6,788 nt of DNA from an uncultured Erysipelotrichaceae bacterium (GTDB lineage Bacteria; Bacillota_I; Bacilli_A; Erysipelotrichales; Erysipelotrichaceae), in NCBI GenBank assembly GCA_937893225.1, contig CALBJM010000332.1:1-6788 (forward strand), in the 5' to 3' direction. This document shows, piece after piece, positions 1 to 6,761 of this stretch. The notes under the pieces are model-generated. The model saw nothing but the letters and a program-made list of their open reading frames with translations, did not search any database and was not told the DNA's origin. The position numbers and the translations under genes are program-made. Position 1 is the stretch's first letter, and every line of letters begins with the position of its first letter.

Positions 1-1008
1 ATTCATAATTTGTGCAGTCTGTGTAATTGGTTGTGAGAAGTTTCTAACATATTGAATAAATGCTTGAATATCTCCAATTGCTAATCCTTCATGAATTGCT
101 AAATATCCACCCAATACACAAACACCAACATAACCCGCATTTGAAATAAAGGAAGTAATTGGCTGCATGACGCCACTCACAAACTGAGATTTCCATGCAC
201 TGTTGTATAACTGATCATTATAGTCATTAAATGTTTTGATAGATCTTTCTTCTCCATTAAATGCTTTCATGATCATGTGACCACCATACATTTCTTCAAT
301 ATGGCCATTTACGTATCCAAGTGTTCTCTGCTGTGCCTTGAAGAAACGCTGTGATTTCTTGACAATAATGCCTGCAACAATACCGGACAATGGCACAATA
401 ATCAGTGCCATAAGCGTCATTTTCCATGAAATTGTTAGCATCATGTACAAAATTCCAATAATTGTTACAACACTTGTAAATACTTGTTGAACAACTTGAT
501 TCAAAGACTGAGAAACAGTATCTACATCATTTGTAATACGAGATAAAACTTCACCATGTGTTTGCTTATCAAAGTATTTAAATGGCAAATGATTGATTTT
601 TTCTTCTATTTCTTTACGCAAACGATATGTAATCTTTTGCGTTACATTCGCCATTGTCCAACCTTGTATATAGTTAAATACACCAGCAGCAATATAAATC
701 AACAATAGCTTCAATAAAATAGAACCAATTGCATCAAAATCAATAGCACCTGTATTGGAATACTTTGCCATTACACCCTCTGCTAACTTTGTTGTGGCAT
801 TTCCAAGAATCTTTGGACTAACGATCGTACAAACTGTACCAGCAATTGCAAACACTAAGATAACAATGATTTGCAAATAATATGGTTTCATATAAGAAAT
901 CAATTTTTGCATTGTACCTGTAAAATTCTTTGCTTTTTCTCCAGCACCCATCCCCTTGTTTGGACCATGTTGTGGGACTGGTCTTGTATTTCTTCTGGAT
1001 TCACTCAT
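1..1008 (-). CDS. ABC exporter subunit, second half of a heterodimer (partial: membrane domain only)
   Basis: The reading frame is open from the ATG at 1008 to the left edge, giving 336 residues without a stop, so the protein is cut before its ATP-binding domain. It matches the type I exporter membrane domain. After a polar N-terminus (MSESRRNTRPVPQHG), TM1 lies at about 42-64, TM2 at 97-118, TM3/TM4 at 177-216, TM5 at 280-300 and TM6 begins near 313. Family landmarks are FKYFDKQTHGEVLSRITND (about 143-161) and the intracellular-loop segment near 246-255 (IMKAFNGEER). The last visible stretch, YVRNFSQPITQ, leads into the linker before the nucleotide-binding domain. The start overlaps the stop of the preceding gene as ATGA and has its own AGGAGG, so the pair is almost certainly co-translated and assembles as a heterodimer in the cytoplasmic membrane. 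By family logic this subunit should carry the canonical Walker B Glu and switch His that the partner lacks, but that part is outside the window. The substrate cannot be read from sequence; multidrug or peptide export is typical. Confidence 0.93.
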   Translation of the reverse strand, partial: MSESRRNTRPVPQHGPNKGMGAGEKAKNFTGTMQKLISYMKPYYLQIIVILVFAIAGTVCTIVSPKILGNATTKLAEGVMAKYSNTGAIDFDAIGSILLKLLLIYIAAGVFNYIQGWTMANVTQKITYRLRKEIEEKINHLPFKYFDKQTHGEVLSRITNDVDTVSQSLNQVVQQVFTSVVTIIGILYMMLTISWKMTLMALIIVPLSGIVAGIIVKKSQRFFKAQQRTLGYVNGHIEEMYGGHMIMKAFNGEERSIKTFNDYNDQLYNSAWKSQFVSGVMQPITSFISNAGYVGVCVLGGYLAIHEGLAIGDIQAFIQYVRNFSQPITQTAQIMN

Positions 1009-3179
1009 TTTTCAAGTTCCTCCTGACTTAATTGAGACTTTGCGATTTCTTGATAAACAGTACAATTCTTCAGCAAATCTTCATGCTTACCAATTCCCGC
1101 AATTCTTCCTTTATCAAGAACGATAATTTGATCTGCATGCTTAATTGTAGAAATACGTTGTGCAACTATAAATACTGTTGCCTTTGTTTCTGCAATCATT
1201 TCAGACAAAGCACTTCTTAATTTTGCATCTGTTTTATAATCTAAAGCACTAAATGTATCATCAAAAATATAAATATTAGCTTTCTTTGCTAAAGCTCTAG
1301 CGATAGAAAGACGCTGTTTCTGTCCCCCTGAAACATTCGTACCACCTTGTGAAATAGGTTCTTGTAAACGCTCTGGCATTTGCTCTACAAATTCTTTTGC
1401 TTGTGATATTTCCAGAGCTCTTTCAATAGTTTCATCTGTTGCATTTTCATCTGCATATTTCAAGTTTGATTCAACCGTACCAGAAAATAAAACACCTTTT
1501 TGTGGAATATAGCCAATATGATCTCTTAATTCCTTTTGCTTGACATCACGAATATCTGTATTACCAATGCGAATAGCCCCTTCGCTTACATCAAAAAATC
1601 TTGGTAACAAATTGATCAATGTACTCTTACCAGAACCAGTTGAACCAATCAATGCCACTGTTTCACCAGGACGAGCCGTAAATGTAATATCTTCCAAAAT
1701 ATTTTGCTCTGCATGTGGATAACGGAAGCTAACATGATCAAATGTAACAGGTTCATTTTCACTTGGTAAAGAAATTGGATTTTCTGGATCTTTGATCTTT
1801 ACTTCTGTATGCAATACCTCAAAGACACGATTTGCGGAAACAGATGCTCTTGGCAACATAATAAATATAGAAGCTACGATCATAAAGGAAATCAATACAT
1901 GCGTAGAATATTGAATAAAAGCCATCATATCACCAATTTGCATAGTACCAAGATCAATGGATTTTGCTCCAATCCAAATGATTGCAATCGTTACTACAGA
2001 CATCATAAATGACATCACTGGACTAATTACCGCCATCAAACGATTCAAGAAAATATTCAAGTTTGTTATATCGCTATTTGCTTTATCAAATCTCTTTTCT
2101 TCCAAGGACTCATTATTGAAAGCACGAATCACCGACATACCTTCTAGCTGTTCTCTAGTTACTAAATTTAAGTTATCTACCAACTTCTGAGAAATCTTGA
2201 ATTTAGGCATCGCAACAGCAAATACGATCAACATCAAAACGATCATACCAACGACTGTCCATCCAAGAATACCAGCTAATTCTTTATAACGCATAACTTT
2301 GAAAAGAGATGTTAAACCCATCATAGGTGCAAACATGACAATTCTCAAAATCATAGTTAAAGTATTTTGAATTTGTTGAATATCATTTGTTGTACGCGTA
2401 ATCAATGATGCAGTTGAGAAATGTGAGAACTCTTCACTAGAAAAAGACTCTACCTTTTCAAATACATCTTTACGTATTGCACGTGCTGCACCCGTTGCCG
2501 TGCGTGAAGAAAGAAACGCTGCGACGATAGCACAAATAGACCCAAGTAAAGCTATTGCAAGCATAACGCCACCTTTACCATAGATATAGGAATTCTGGAT
2601 CTTTTCCATATCTAGGCCAACAGAAGCATATTCTTGGCTTTCCATCATGCGAACTGCACTTTCCAAGTTTTCATCCGTATAACCATCCATCTTTTTAGAT
2701 ACCTGTGCAGCAATTTGTGAAGCCATTGTTGGATTGGCTTCTAGCATTTGCCATACTTGTTCAACATTATCTACATGCATTTGAGAAATCACTTCATCAC
2801 TGCTCATCATTTCTACGATCATAAAAGGCTGCATAATGACTTTTGATACTGCATCTGCACGATCTTGCTTTAAAACATATACCGCATTGTCTAAAGAATA
2901 TTCTTTTTTACTAATCGTACATGTCTTAGAAAGCGTATATGATTGTTGAACAATTGCATAGTCATCTTCACTCATAAAGTAGGCAAGATGTGCATATGTT
3001 TGTTCTGATATAACTTCTGGTACTGTTTCTGTAATACCACTATATTGGATACCATACGTAACAATATCAGACATATAATCTGGCAACGCAAGTTCACACT
3101 GTACTTGTGAAAATACACACACGATAATTGCGATGACAGATAGCCAAAAAGGTTTCAAATATTTAAAAGCTTTTAGCAT
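1005..3179 (-). CDS. ABC exporter subunit, first half of a heterodimer, degenerate ATP site and large extracellular insertion
   Basis: This is a membrane domain plus ATPase half-transporter of 724 residues from the ATG at 3179. An in-frame ATG exists at 3203, but it gives MFIRRRKK, which is just the translated Shine-Dalgarno region, so the later start is preferred. TM1 lies at about 9-32. A long soluble stretch at about 37-202 separates it from TM2 (about 203-224). TM3-TM6 occupy about 275-445. The ATPase motifs are Walker A GSTGSGKST (512-520), Q-loop Gln560, signature VSGGQ (616-620), Walker B ending in Asp640, D-loop SALD (644-647) and switch position 674. Position 641, normally the catalytic Glu, is Asp, and the switch His is Gln674 (VAQRIS). 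This is the known pattern of the degenerate half in heterodimeric exporters such as TM287/288, so one of the two ATP sites should hydrolyse poorly. The next gene supplies the partner subunit. A drug or peptide exporter is likely; the substrate is unknown. Confidence 0.94.
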   Translation of the reverse strand: MLKAFKYLKPFWLSVIAIIVCVFSQVQCELALPDYMSDIVTYGIQYSGITETVPEVISEQTYAHLAYFMSEDDYAIVQQSYTLSKTCTISKKEYSLDNAVYVLKQDRADAVSKVIMQPFMIVEMMSSDEVISQMHVDNVEQVWQMLEANPTMASQIAAQVSKKMDGYTDENLESAVRMMESQEYASVGLDMEKIQNSYIYGKGGVMLAIALLGSICAIVAAFLSSRTATGAARAIRKDVFEKVESFSSEEFSHFSTASLITRTTNDIQQIQNTLTMILRIVMFAPMMGLTSLFKVMRYKELAGILGWTVVGMIVLMLIVFAVAMPKFKISQKLVDNLNLVTREQLEGMSVIRAFNNESLEEKRFDKANSDITNLNIFLNRLMAVISPVMSFMMSVVTIAIIWIGAKSIDLGTMQIGDMMAFIQYSTHVLISFMIVASIFIMLPRASVSANRVFEVLHTEVKIKDPENPISLPSENEPVTFDHVSFRYPHAEQNILEDITFTARPGETVALIGSTGSGKSTLINLLPRFFDVSEGAIRIGNTDIRDVKQKELRDHIGYIPQKGVLFSGTVESNLKYADENATDETIERALEISQAKEFVEQMPERLQEPISQGGTNVSGGQKQRLSIARALAKKANIYIFDDTFSALDYKTDAKLRSALSEMIAETKATVFIVAQRISTIKHADQIIVLDKGRIAGIGKHEDLLKNCTVYQEIAKSQLSQEELEK
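1019..1024 (-). promoter_or_regulatory. Ribosome binding site of the second exporter gene, inside the end of the first
   Basis: The minus strand reads AGGAGG followed by ten bases (AACTTGAAAA) and the ATG at 1008-1006. The site lies wholly within the last codons of the upstream exporter gene. Together with the ATGA stop/start overlap it supports the chosen start and translational coupling of the two subunits. Confidence 0.85.
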
Positions 3180-3186
3180 CTTTTTT

Positions 3187-3194
3187 CTCCTTCT
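3187..3194 (-). promoter_or_regulatory. Ribosome binding site that decides the start of the first exporter gene
   Basis: The minus strand reads AGAAGGAG, then seven bases (AAAAAAG), then the ATG at 3179-3177. The spacing is ideal. The alternative ATG at 3203 lies upstream of this site and has no comparable sequence in front of it, so the protein most likely starts MLKAFKYL. Confidence 0.85.
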
Positions 3195-3197
3195 AAT

Positions 3198-3215
3198 AAA
3201 CAATAGCTATTATTT
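3198..3215. promoter_or_regulatory. Candidate operator: near-palindrome upstream of the exporter operon
   Basis: The sequence AAACAATAGCTATTATTT is an inverted repeat. The inner 10 bases (AATAGCTATT) are perfect, and the outer three pairs match after one mismatch. It sits just upstream of the ribosome binding site and overlaps the candidate -10 and start point of the exporter promoter, where a repressor would act. No regulator gene is visible nearby and AT-rich DNA produces such palindromes by chance, so this is tentative. Confidence 0.25.
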
Positions 3216-3239
3216 TATATCTAACATTCCATAAAACAA
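3212..3239 (-). promoter_or_regulatory. Candidate promoter of the exporter operon
   Basis: The minus strand has TTGTTT (3239-3234), a 16-base spacer and TAAAAT (3217-3212), which would start transcription near 3205. The -10 matches the sigma-A consensus at five of six positions; the -35 matches only TTG. The terminator immediately upstream means the exporter needs a promoter in this roughly 85-base gap. That argues for a promoter here even though the exact hexamers are weak. Confidence 0.35.
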
Positions 3240-3265
3240 ATAGACATTCATACTACAAAAGTATA

Positions 3266-3293
3266 AAAGTGAGGAATATTTATTCCTCACTTT
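3266..3293 (-). terminator. Rho-independent terminator of the restriction/Nudix operon
   Basis: A perfect 13-bp inverted repeat (AAAGTGAGGAATA at 3266-3278, complement at 3281-3293) has a two-base centre. On the minus strand the hairpin is followed by TTTTATACTTTTG, a broken U-tract. The upstream arm encodes the last residues of the Nudix protein and its TAA stop (3282-3280) lies at the hairpin tip. It separates the restriction/Nudix unit from the exporter operon. The plus-strand side has only a three-T run, so it is probably one-directional. Confidence 0.75.
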
Positions 3294-3681
3294 GTTGCAA
3301 CCCTTCTTTAACTTGACGAATCAATAATCTATCTGCAGGTAACCAATCTACGCAATCAATATCTGCTGCTGTCACCCACTTTGCATCTTCTGCTTCTTTT
3401 AAGACAAGATTGCCTTCTATTACACGACACCAAAAACACTGCATAGACAAATGAAACGTTGGATAATCATATTCGATCGTATCAATATAACGCTCCACTT
3501 TGATTTCTGTATCCAGCTCTTCTTCAATTTCTCTTACCAAAGCTTGCTGCGGCGTTTCTCCTTGCTCTATCTTTCCACCAGGAAATTCCCAACCACCTTT
3601 TAAGTCACCATACCCTCGTTGGGTCGTAAATACGCGATTCCCATCTCGAATCACGGCAGCTACCACTTGTATTGTTTTCAT
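3280..3681 (-). CDS. Nudix (deoxy)nucleoside triphosphate pyrophosphohydrolase, MutT/NudG-like
   Basis: The 133-residue protein is the normal length for a single-domain Nudix enzyme, which converts (d)NTPs to monophosphate plus pyrophosphate in the cytoplasm using Mg2+. The Nudix box is complete in its catalytic part: Gly36, Glu42, then Arg50-Glu51 and the metal-binding Glu54-Glu55. The Gly usually found after the box is Asp57 (EELDTEI), a variant common in related Firmicute proteins as far as I recall. The start (QVVAAVI), WEFPGGK (31-37), QQALVREI (45-52) and the LPADRLLI near the C-terminus resemble E. coli NudG and MutT in order and spacing. The true substrate (8-oxo-dGTP, dCTP, 5-methyl-dCTP or other) cannot be decided from sequence. 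The gene begins 15 bases after the stop of the helicase-nuclease gene, with only a weak purine-rich ribosome site (AGAAAGAAAG), which suggests co-transcription and perhaps coupled translation. A terminator overlaps its stop codon. Confidence 0.92.
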   Translation of the reverse strand: MKTIQVVAAVIRDGNRVFTTQRGYGDLKGGWEFPGGKIEQGETPQQALVREIEEELDTEIKVERYIDTIEYDYPTFHLSMQCFWCRVIEGNLVLKEAEDAKWVTAADIDCVDWLPADRLLIRQVKEGLQQSEE

Positions 3682-3696
3682 ATTTTTACTTTCTTT

Positions 3697-6606
3697 CTAT
3701 CCATTTATAAAATAATCGTATATATCACTTCTCACAGGTACATCCAAACGATACTGTATCTCAAAAGCATTGTCATTTGTAGAAGACATGTAAATCTCTT
3801 TTGGCTTGCCTTCTGCGTAGATTTCACCTAAAAAATAAAATTCTTTTGTCTCTTTATCATCTTTATTTTTTCTTACAAACAAGAAAATACGATTTTCTTT
3901 ATCTTCTTCGCACATCTTATAAATATGTTGTGCATCACTAGAAGTGATTTTTCTAGGATGCTTAGATAAAGCTATCAATTCACTTTCTGAAATAAACCTA
4001 TCTTCGTATGCTATTGCATCATCTGCCTTATCATAATTAATAAATACTGGCATTGTCTTTGTCTGTTTGTCATAGAAGTATCCACCAATATTTTGGGCAT
4101 TCATGTTTCTTTGCCACCCCAATAAACGGCAAACATCTTCATATGTGTATTTTTGATACAAACAAAAATCTGTGTCTTTATATGTATGACTATAATATGC
4201 TTGATTTCTTTGCTCACTAAATGTCAATACTTCTAATACCATATTGCGAAACGCATCATGTTCCAACATTTTTTTAAAATGTGCTGTCAAAAAATACTGT
4301 CCATTTTCTTTGACAATCAAATCACACATAGCATACTTTTTTCTCTCATCCTCTTTTGCAAACAAATTCATCAAATTTCTTTCTATAGAATCGATGGTTC
4401 TACATGACAAATTATGTCTCTGCAATACATTCGTCTTTTCTTGGCATATCAATTCTTTTAACAATTCCGTTTCATAATTTCTTTTAAAAGCGACTACTTT
4501 TTTAGACAAGAATTCCAAAATCATTGTTTCAGATGAATTGCACTGCACCGTATAATTTGGTTCAACTTTTTTCAAAAAAGCATAATATGATCCACATTTT
4601 TCAAAAATCTTCATAACATCGATTGCACCATATTGTTGATAATCATGTATTGTTGGAATTCTGCCTAATTTATACTTCAATGTTGTATAAGAATCTTTCA
4701 AAAGTTTCATATCATTGGTACGCGCACAATCGATAGATGCAAAAATTCTTTTCTTCGAGATTTCATCAAAATGAATCGTAGAACTGCCTGGTATGATACG
4801 TGCACCTTCCATCACATACCGACGCATCGTATCTTTGTTATATGTACGATCACCTGATAAAGCTATAGGAATCATATAATTGTTGGTATAATTACCAATA
4901 AAATCTAAAATAACGACATACTCTTTATTTTTATATTTCCGCAATCCTCTTCCCAATTGTTGAACAAATATAACAGGACTTTCAGTAGGTCTTAACATAA
5001 TCACTTGATTAATTTCTGGTATATCCACACCTTCATTAAAAATATCGACTGTAAATACATAATCTAAAGCATCTTCGTTTGTGTCCCGTACTAGTTGCGC
5101 AACTACATTTTGACGCTCCTGCTGTGAAGCAGAACCAGTTAACACACGTGTGCAATAATACTGACCATTTGGCTTTTTCCGTGTATTGAACTTTTCAGAT
5201 AATTCTCTAGCTTCTTCTTTCCTACTACAAAAAATCAACCCTTTTACGCGATTGCCACTATACCCATAATATTCTGCATTTTGTAGAATATATGAAACTC
5301 TTTCCTCACATACCAAATTTGAAAAATTCTTCAATTGCGCATCATGACCATCCCCATTTACAAAAAGGTCTGTAATACCAAAATAATGAAATGGACACAA
5401 TAGGTTTTCTTCTAGTGCTTGCTGAAGGCGTATTTCGTACGCAATATTATGATCAAATAAGCTATAAATATCGTAATTCGTAGTATCTGGACTAGCTGTC
5501 ATACCTAACCAAAATCCAGGCTGAAAATATTGCATGATTTTTTGATAACTCGTTGCACCAGCGTGGTGACATTCATCTAAGATAATGACCTCAAAATCTG
5601 TTGGAGAGAATTGCGTATAGATTTCTTCTTTTGACAACATTTGCATTGTTGCAAACAAAAAATCAGCATCCATATCTTTTTGATTTCCTGACAAAATCCC
5701 ATACGTTCTCTCATTTCCAAATACACGTTTATAGCTCTGCATCGATTGTCTAGCAATTTGTTCACGATGCACAACAAACAATACGCGTTTAGGGGCCATT
5801 TTCTGCATTGCAAAAGCTGAAGCATATGTTTTCCCTGTTCCTGTAGCAGACAGCAACAAAGCCTTATGAATATTCTTATTACGCATTTCTAATACATTAT
5901 TTATAAAAGCCTTTTGCATGGCATTAGGTTTAAGGAAACCCTGTGTATAAACTTGATAACGTGCTTTTTGCGCATCTCGTAATTGTTTTTCTCGACAAAA
6001 TGATTCACGATACACATCCAAACATTCATCCATACACTTAGTATTTGCATCATTCCACAAAGTATCAAAAGCTTCTAAAATTTGTTGCGTCATTTCACCA
6101 TGTATAGTTGTTACAAATTTTGTGTTCCACTCGCGATTTTTTGTAACCGCCGTCAATGTCATGTTCGAACTACCTATTATAATATGATAAATTTCGCCCT
6201 TTTGAAAAATATACCCCTTCGTATGAAATCCACCAGTTTCTTCATTCGTACATAACATGCGTACTTCTAAATTTTGAAATTGCGACAATTTTGCCAATGC
6301 TTTAGGGTCTGTAAAGGAAAGATAATCCGTTGTTAAAATCTGACCGTGTATATTTTTATCTTCCAATTCTTTAAACACTTGAAGCAATGGTGTAATTCCA
6401 CTAAGTGTGATAAAAGCAACACTGATTTTAAAAGAATCACAATTCGATAATTCATTTTCTAAAGAAACCAAGACTTTCTTACCTTTCATTGGGTCATTTG
6501 AAAGAAATTCAGGTTGCCAAGACACTGAAGAATGATAAGTATAATCGATAGAAGCAGTGCGAAATCCAGATAGAATTTCATTTTCTGTATTTTCATGCGT
6601 ATTCAT
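3697..6606 (-). CDS. SauUSI-like type IV restriction enzyme: PLD nuclease, SF2 ATPase and DUF3427
   Basis: The protein has 969 residues and several domains in order. Residues about 30-190 form a PLD-family nuclease with His128-x-Lys130 and GSSNMT (145-150), followed by EWN (159-161). Residues about 225-560 form an SF2 translocase: Walker A ATGTGKT (254-260), motif Ia near VVHREQ (278-283), DECH (344-347), TAS (370-372), LIFCSR (457-462), NEGVDIP (524-530) and QQLGRGLR (549-556). A linker region at about 600-800 follows. The C-terminal DUF3427 core (about 805-969) contains YTYEDVCRLLGW, NIGGYF, a YEDRFISESEL segment and FYFLGEIY. The same order is known from Staphylococcus aureus SauUSI, an ATP-dependent type IV enzyme of about 950 residues that cleaves DNA with 5-methyl- or 5-hydroxymethylcytosine. 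No methyltransferase gene is adjacent, as expected for a modification-dependent enzyme. The start is supported by GAGGA six bases upstream. Related DUF3427 helicases exist without a tested restriction role, so the target is inferred. Confidence 0.88.
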   Translation of the reverse strand: MNTHENTENEILSGFRTASIDYTYHSSVSWQPEFLSNDPMKGKKVLVSLENELSNCDSFKISVAFITLSGITPLLQVFKELEDKNIHGQILTTDYLSFTDPKALAKLSQFQNLEVRMLCTNEETGGFHTKGYIFQKGEIYHIIIGSSNMTLTAVTKNREWNTKFVTTIHGEMTQQILEAFDTLWNDANTKCMDECLDVYRESFCREKQLRDAQKARYQVYTQGFLKPNAMQKAFINNVLEMRNKNIHKALLLSATGTGKTYASAFAMQKMAPKRVLFVVHREQIARQSMQSYKRVFGNERTYGILSGNQKDMDADFLFATMQMLSKEEIYTQFSPTDFEVIILDECHHAGATSYQKIMQYFQPGFWLGMTASPDTTNYDIYSLFDHNIAYEIRLQQALEENLLCPFHYFGITDLFVNGDGHDAQLKNFSNLVCEERVSYILQNAEYYGYSGNRVKGLIFCSRKEEARELSEKFNTRKKPNGQYYCTRVLTGSASQQERQNVVAQLVRDTNEDALDYVFTVDIFNEGVDIPEINQVIMLRPTESPVIFVQQLGRGLRKYKNKEYVVILDFIGNYTNNYMIPIALSGDRTYNKDTMRRYVMEGARIIPGSSTIHFDEISKKRIFASIDCARTNDMKLLKDSYTTLKYKLGRIPTIHDYQQYGAIDVMKIFEKCGSYYAFLKKVEPNYTVQCNSSETMILEFLSKKVVAFKRNYETELLKELICQEKTNVLQRHNLSCRTIDSIERNLMNLFAKEDERKKYAMCDLIVKENGQYFLTAHFKKMLEHDAFRNMVLEVLTFSEQRNQAYYSHTYKDTDFCLYQKYTYEDVCRLLGWQRNMNAQNIGGYFYDKQTKTMPVFINYDKADDAIAYEDRFISESELIALSKHPRKITSSDAQHIYKMCEEDKENRIFLFVRKNKDDKETKEFYFLGEIYAEGKPKEIYMSSTNDNAFEIQYRLDVPVRSDIYDYFING

Positions 6607-6612
6607 AAGTTA

Positions 6613-6617
6613 TCCTC
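6613..6617 (-). promoter_or_regulatory. Ribosome binding site of the SauUSI-like gene
   Basis: The minus strand reads GAGGA, six bases (TAACTT), then the ATG at 6606-6604. It fixes the start codon. No in-frame upstream start has a comparable site. Confidence 0.75.
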
Positions 6618-6629
6618 AAATGTAGATCC

Positions 6630-6638
6630 ATTATAGCA
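6630..6638 (-). promoter_or_regulatory. Extended -10 promoter of the restriction/Nudix operon
   Basis: The minus strand carries TGCTATAAT, a perfect sigma-A -10 hexamer (6635-6630) with the TGn extension. The best -35 at a 16-base spacing (TTAATT) is poor, which is common for extended -10 promoters. Transcription would start near 6623, giving a leader of roughly 17 bases that still includes the ribosome binding site. Confidence 0.6.
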
Positions 6639-6665
6639 GCTTGAAAATATAAATTAATATAGACT

Positions 6666-6693
6666 ATTATAATTTCACGTAATATCATCACAA
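6666..6693 (-). promoter_or_regulatory. Second candidate promoter upstream of the restriction/Nudix operon
   Basis: The minus strand has TTGTGA (6693-6688), a 16-base spacer and TATAAT (6671-6666). The -10 is perfect and the -35 matches four of six. It would begin transcription near 6659. In such AT-rich DNA a chance match is quite possible. Confidence 0.35.
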
Positions 6694-6732
6694 AGATAAA
6701 GCAATCAAAATTCAGCATAACTAAGCTATTTT

Positions 6733-6761
6733 CTAATAAACTCTTTTCTTTTAACTGTCAA
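6733..6761 (-). promoter_or_regulatory. Third candidate promoter, with a consensus -35
   Basis: The minus strand has a perfect TTGACA (6761-6756), a 17-base spacer and TATTAG (6738-6733), four of six to the -10 consensus. It would give a leader of about 120 bases before the SauUSI-like gene. No clear structured leader element or terminator was seen between it and the gene. Confidence 0.4.

Noticed and set aside
1032..2190. Several plus-strand ORFs of 60-77 codons opposite the first exporter gene.
   Set aside because: They lie antisense to conserved ATPase and membrane-domain coding sequence, lack ribosome sites and match no family.
3180..3203. The longer start of the first exporter gene at 3203.
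   Set aside because: The extra residues are encoded by the Shine-Dalgarno region itself, and the ATG at 3179 has ideal spacing.
3500..4477. Plus-strand ORFs opposite the Nudix and restriction genes.
   Set aside because: They are antisense shadows: no ribosome sites, no promoter and no recognisable motifs.
5577..5825. An 82-codon minus-strand ORF inside the helicase region.
   Set aside because: It is an out-of-frame shadow of the SauUSI-like gene, whose frame there encodes clear helicase motifs.
6641..6670. A possible plus-strand promoter (TTGAAA, 18 bases, TATTAT) pointing toward the right edge.
   Set aside because: No plus-strand start codon or gene follows before the window ends, and the hexamers fall in very AT-rich sequence.
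6593..6718. A 41-codon minus-strand ORF starting at the ATG at 6718 and overlapping the start of the SauUSI-like gene, hydrophobic in composition.
   Set aside because: It has no recognisable ribosome binding site, runs through the best promoter and the ribosome site of the next gene, and its hydrophobic residues are what AT-rich DNA encodes by default.
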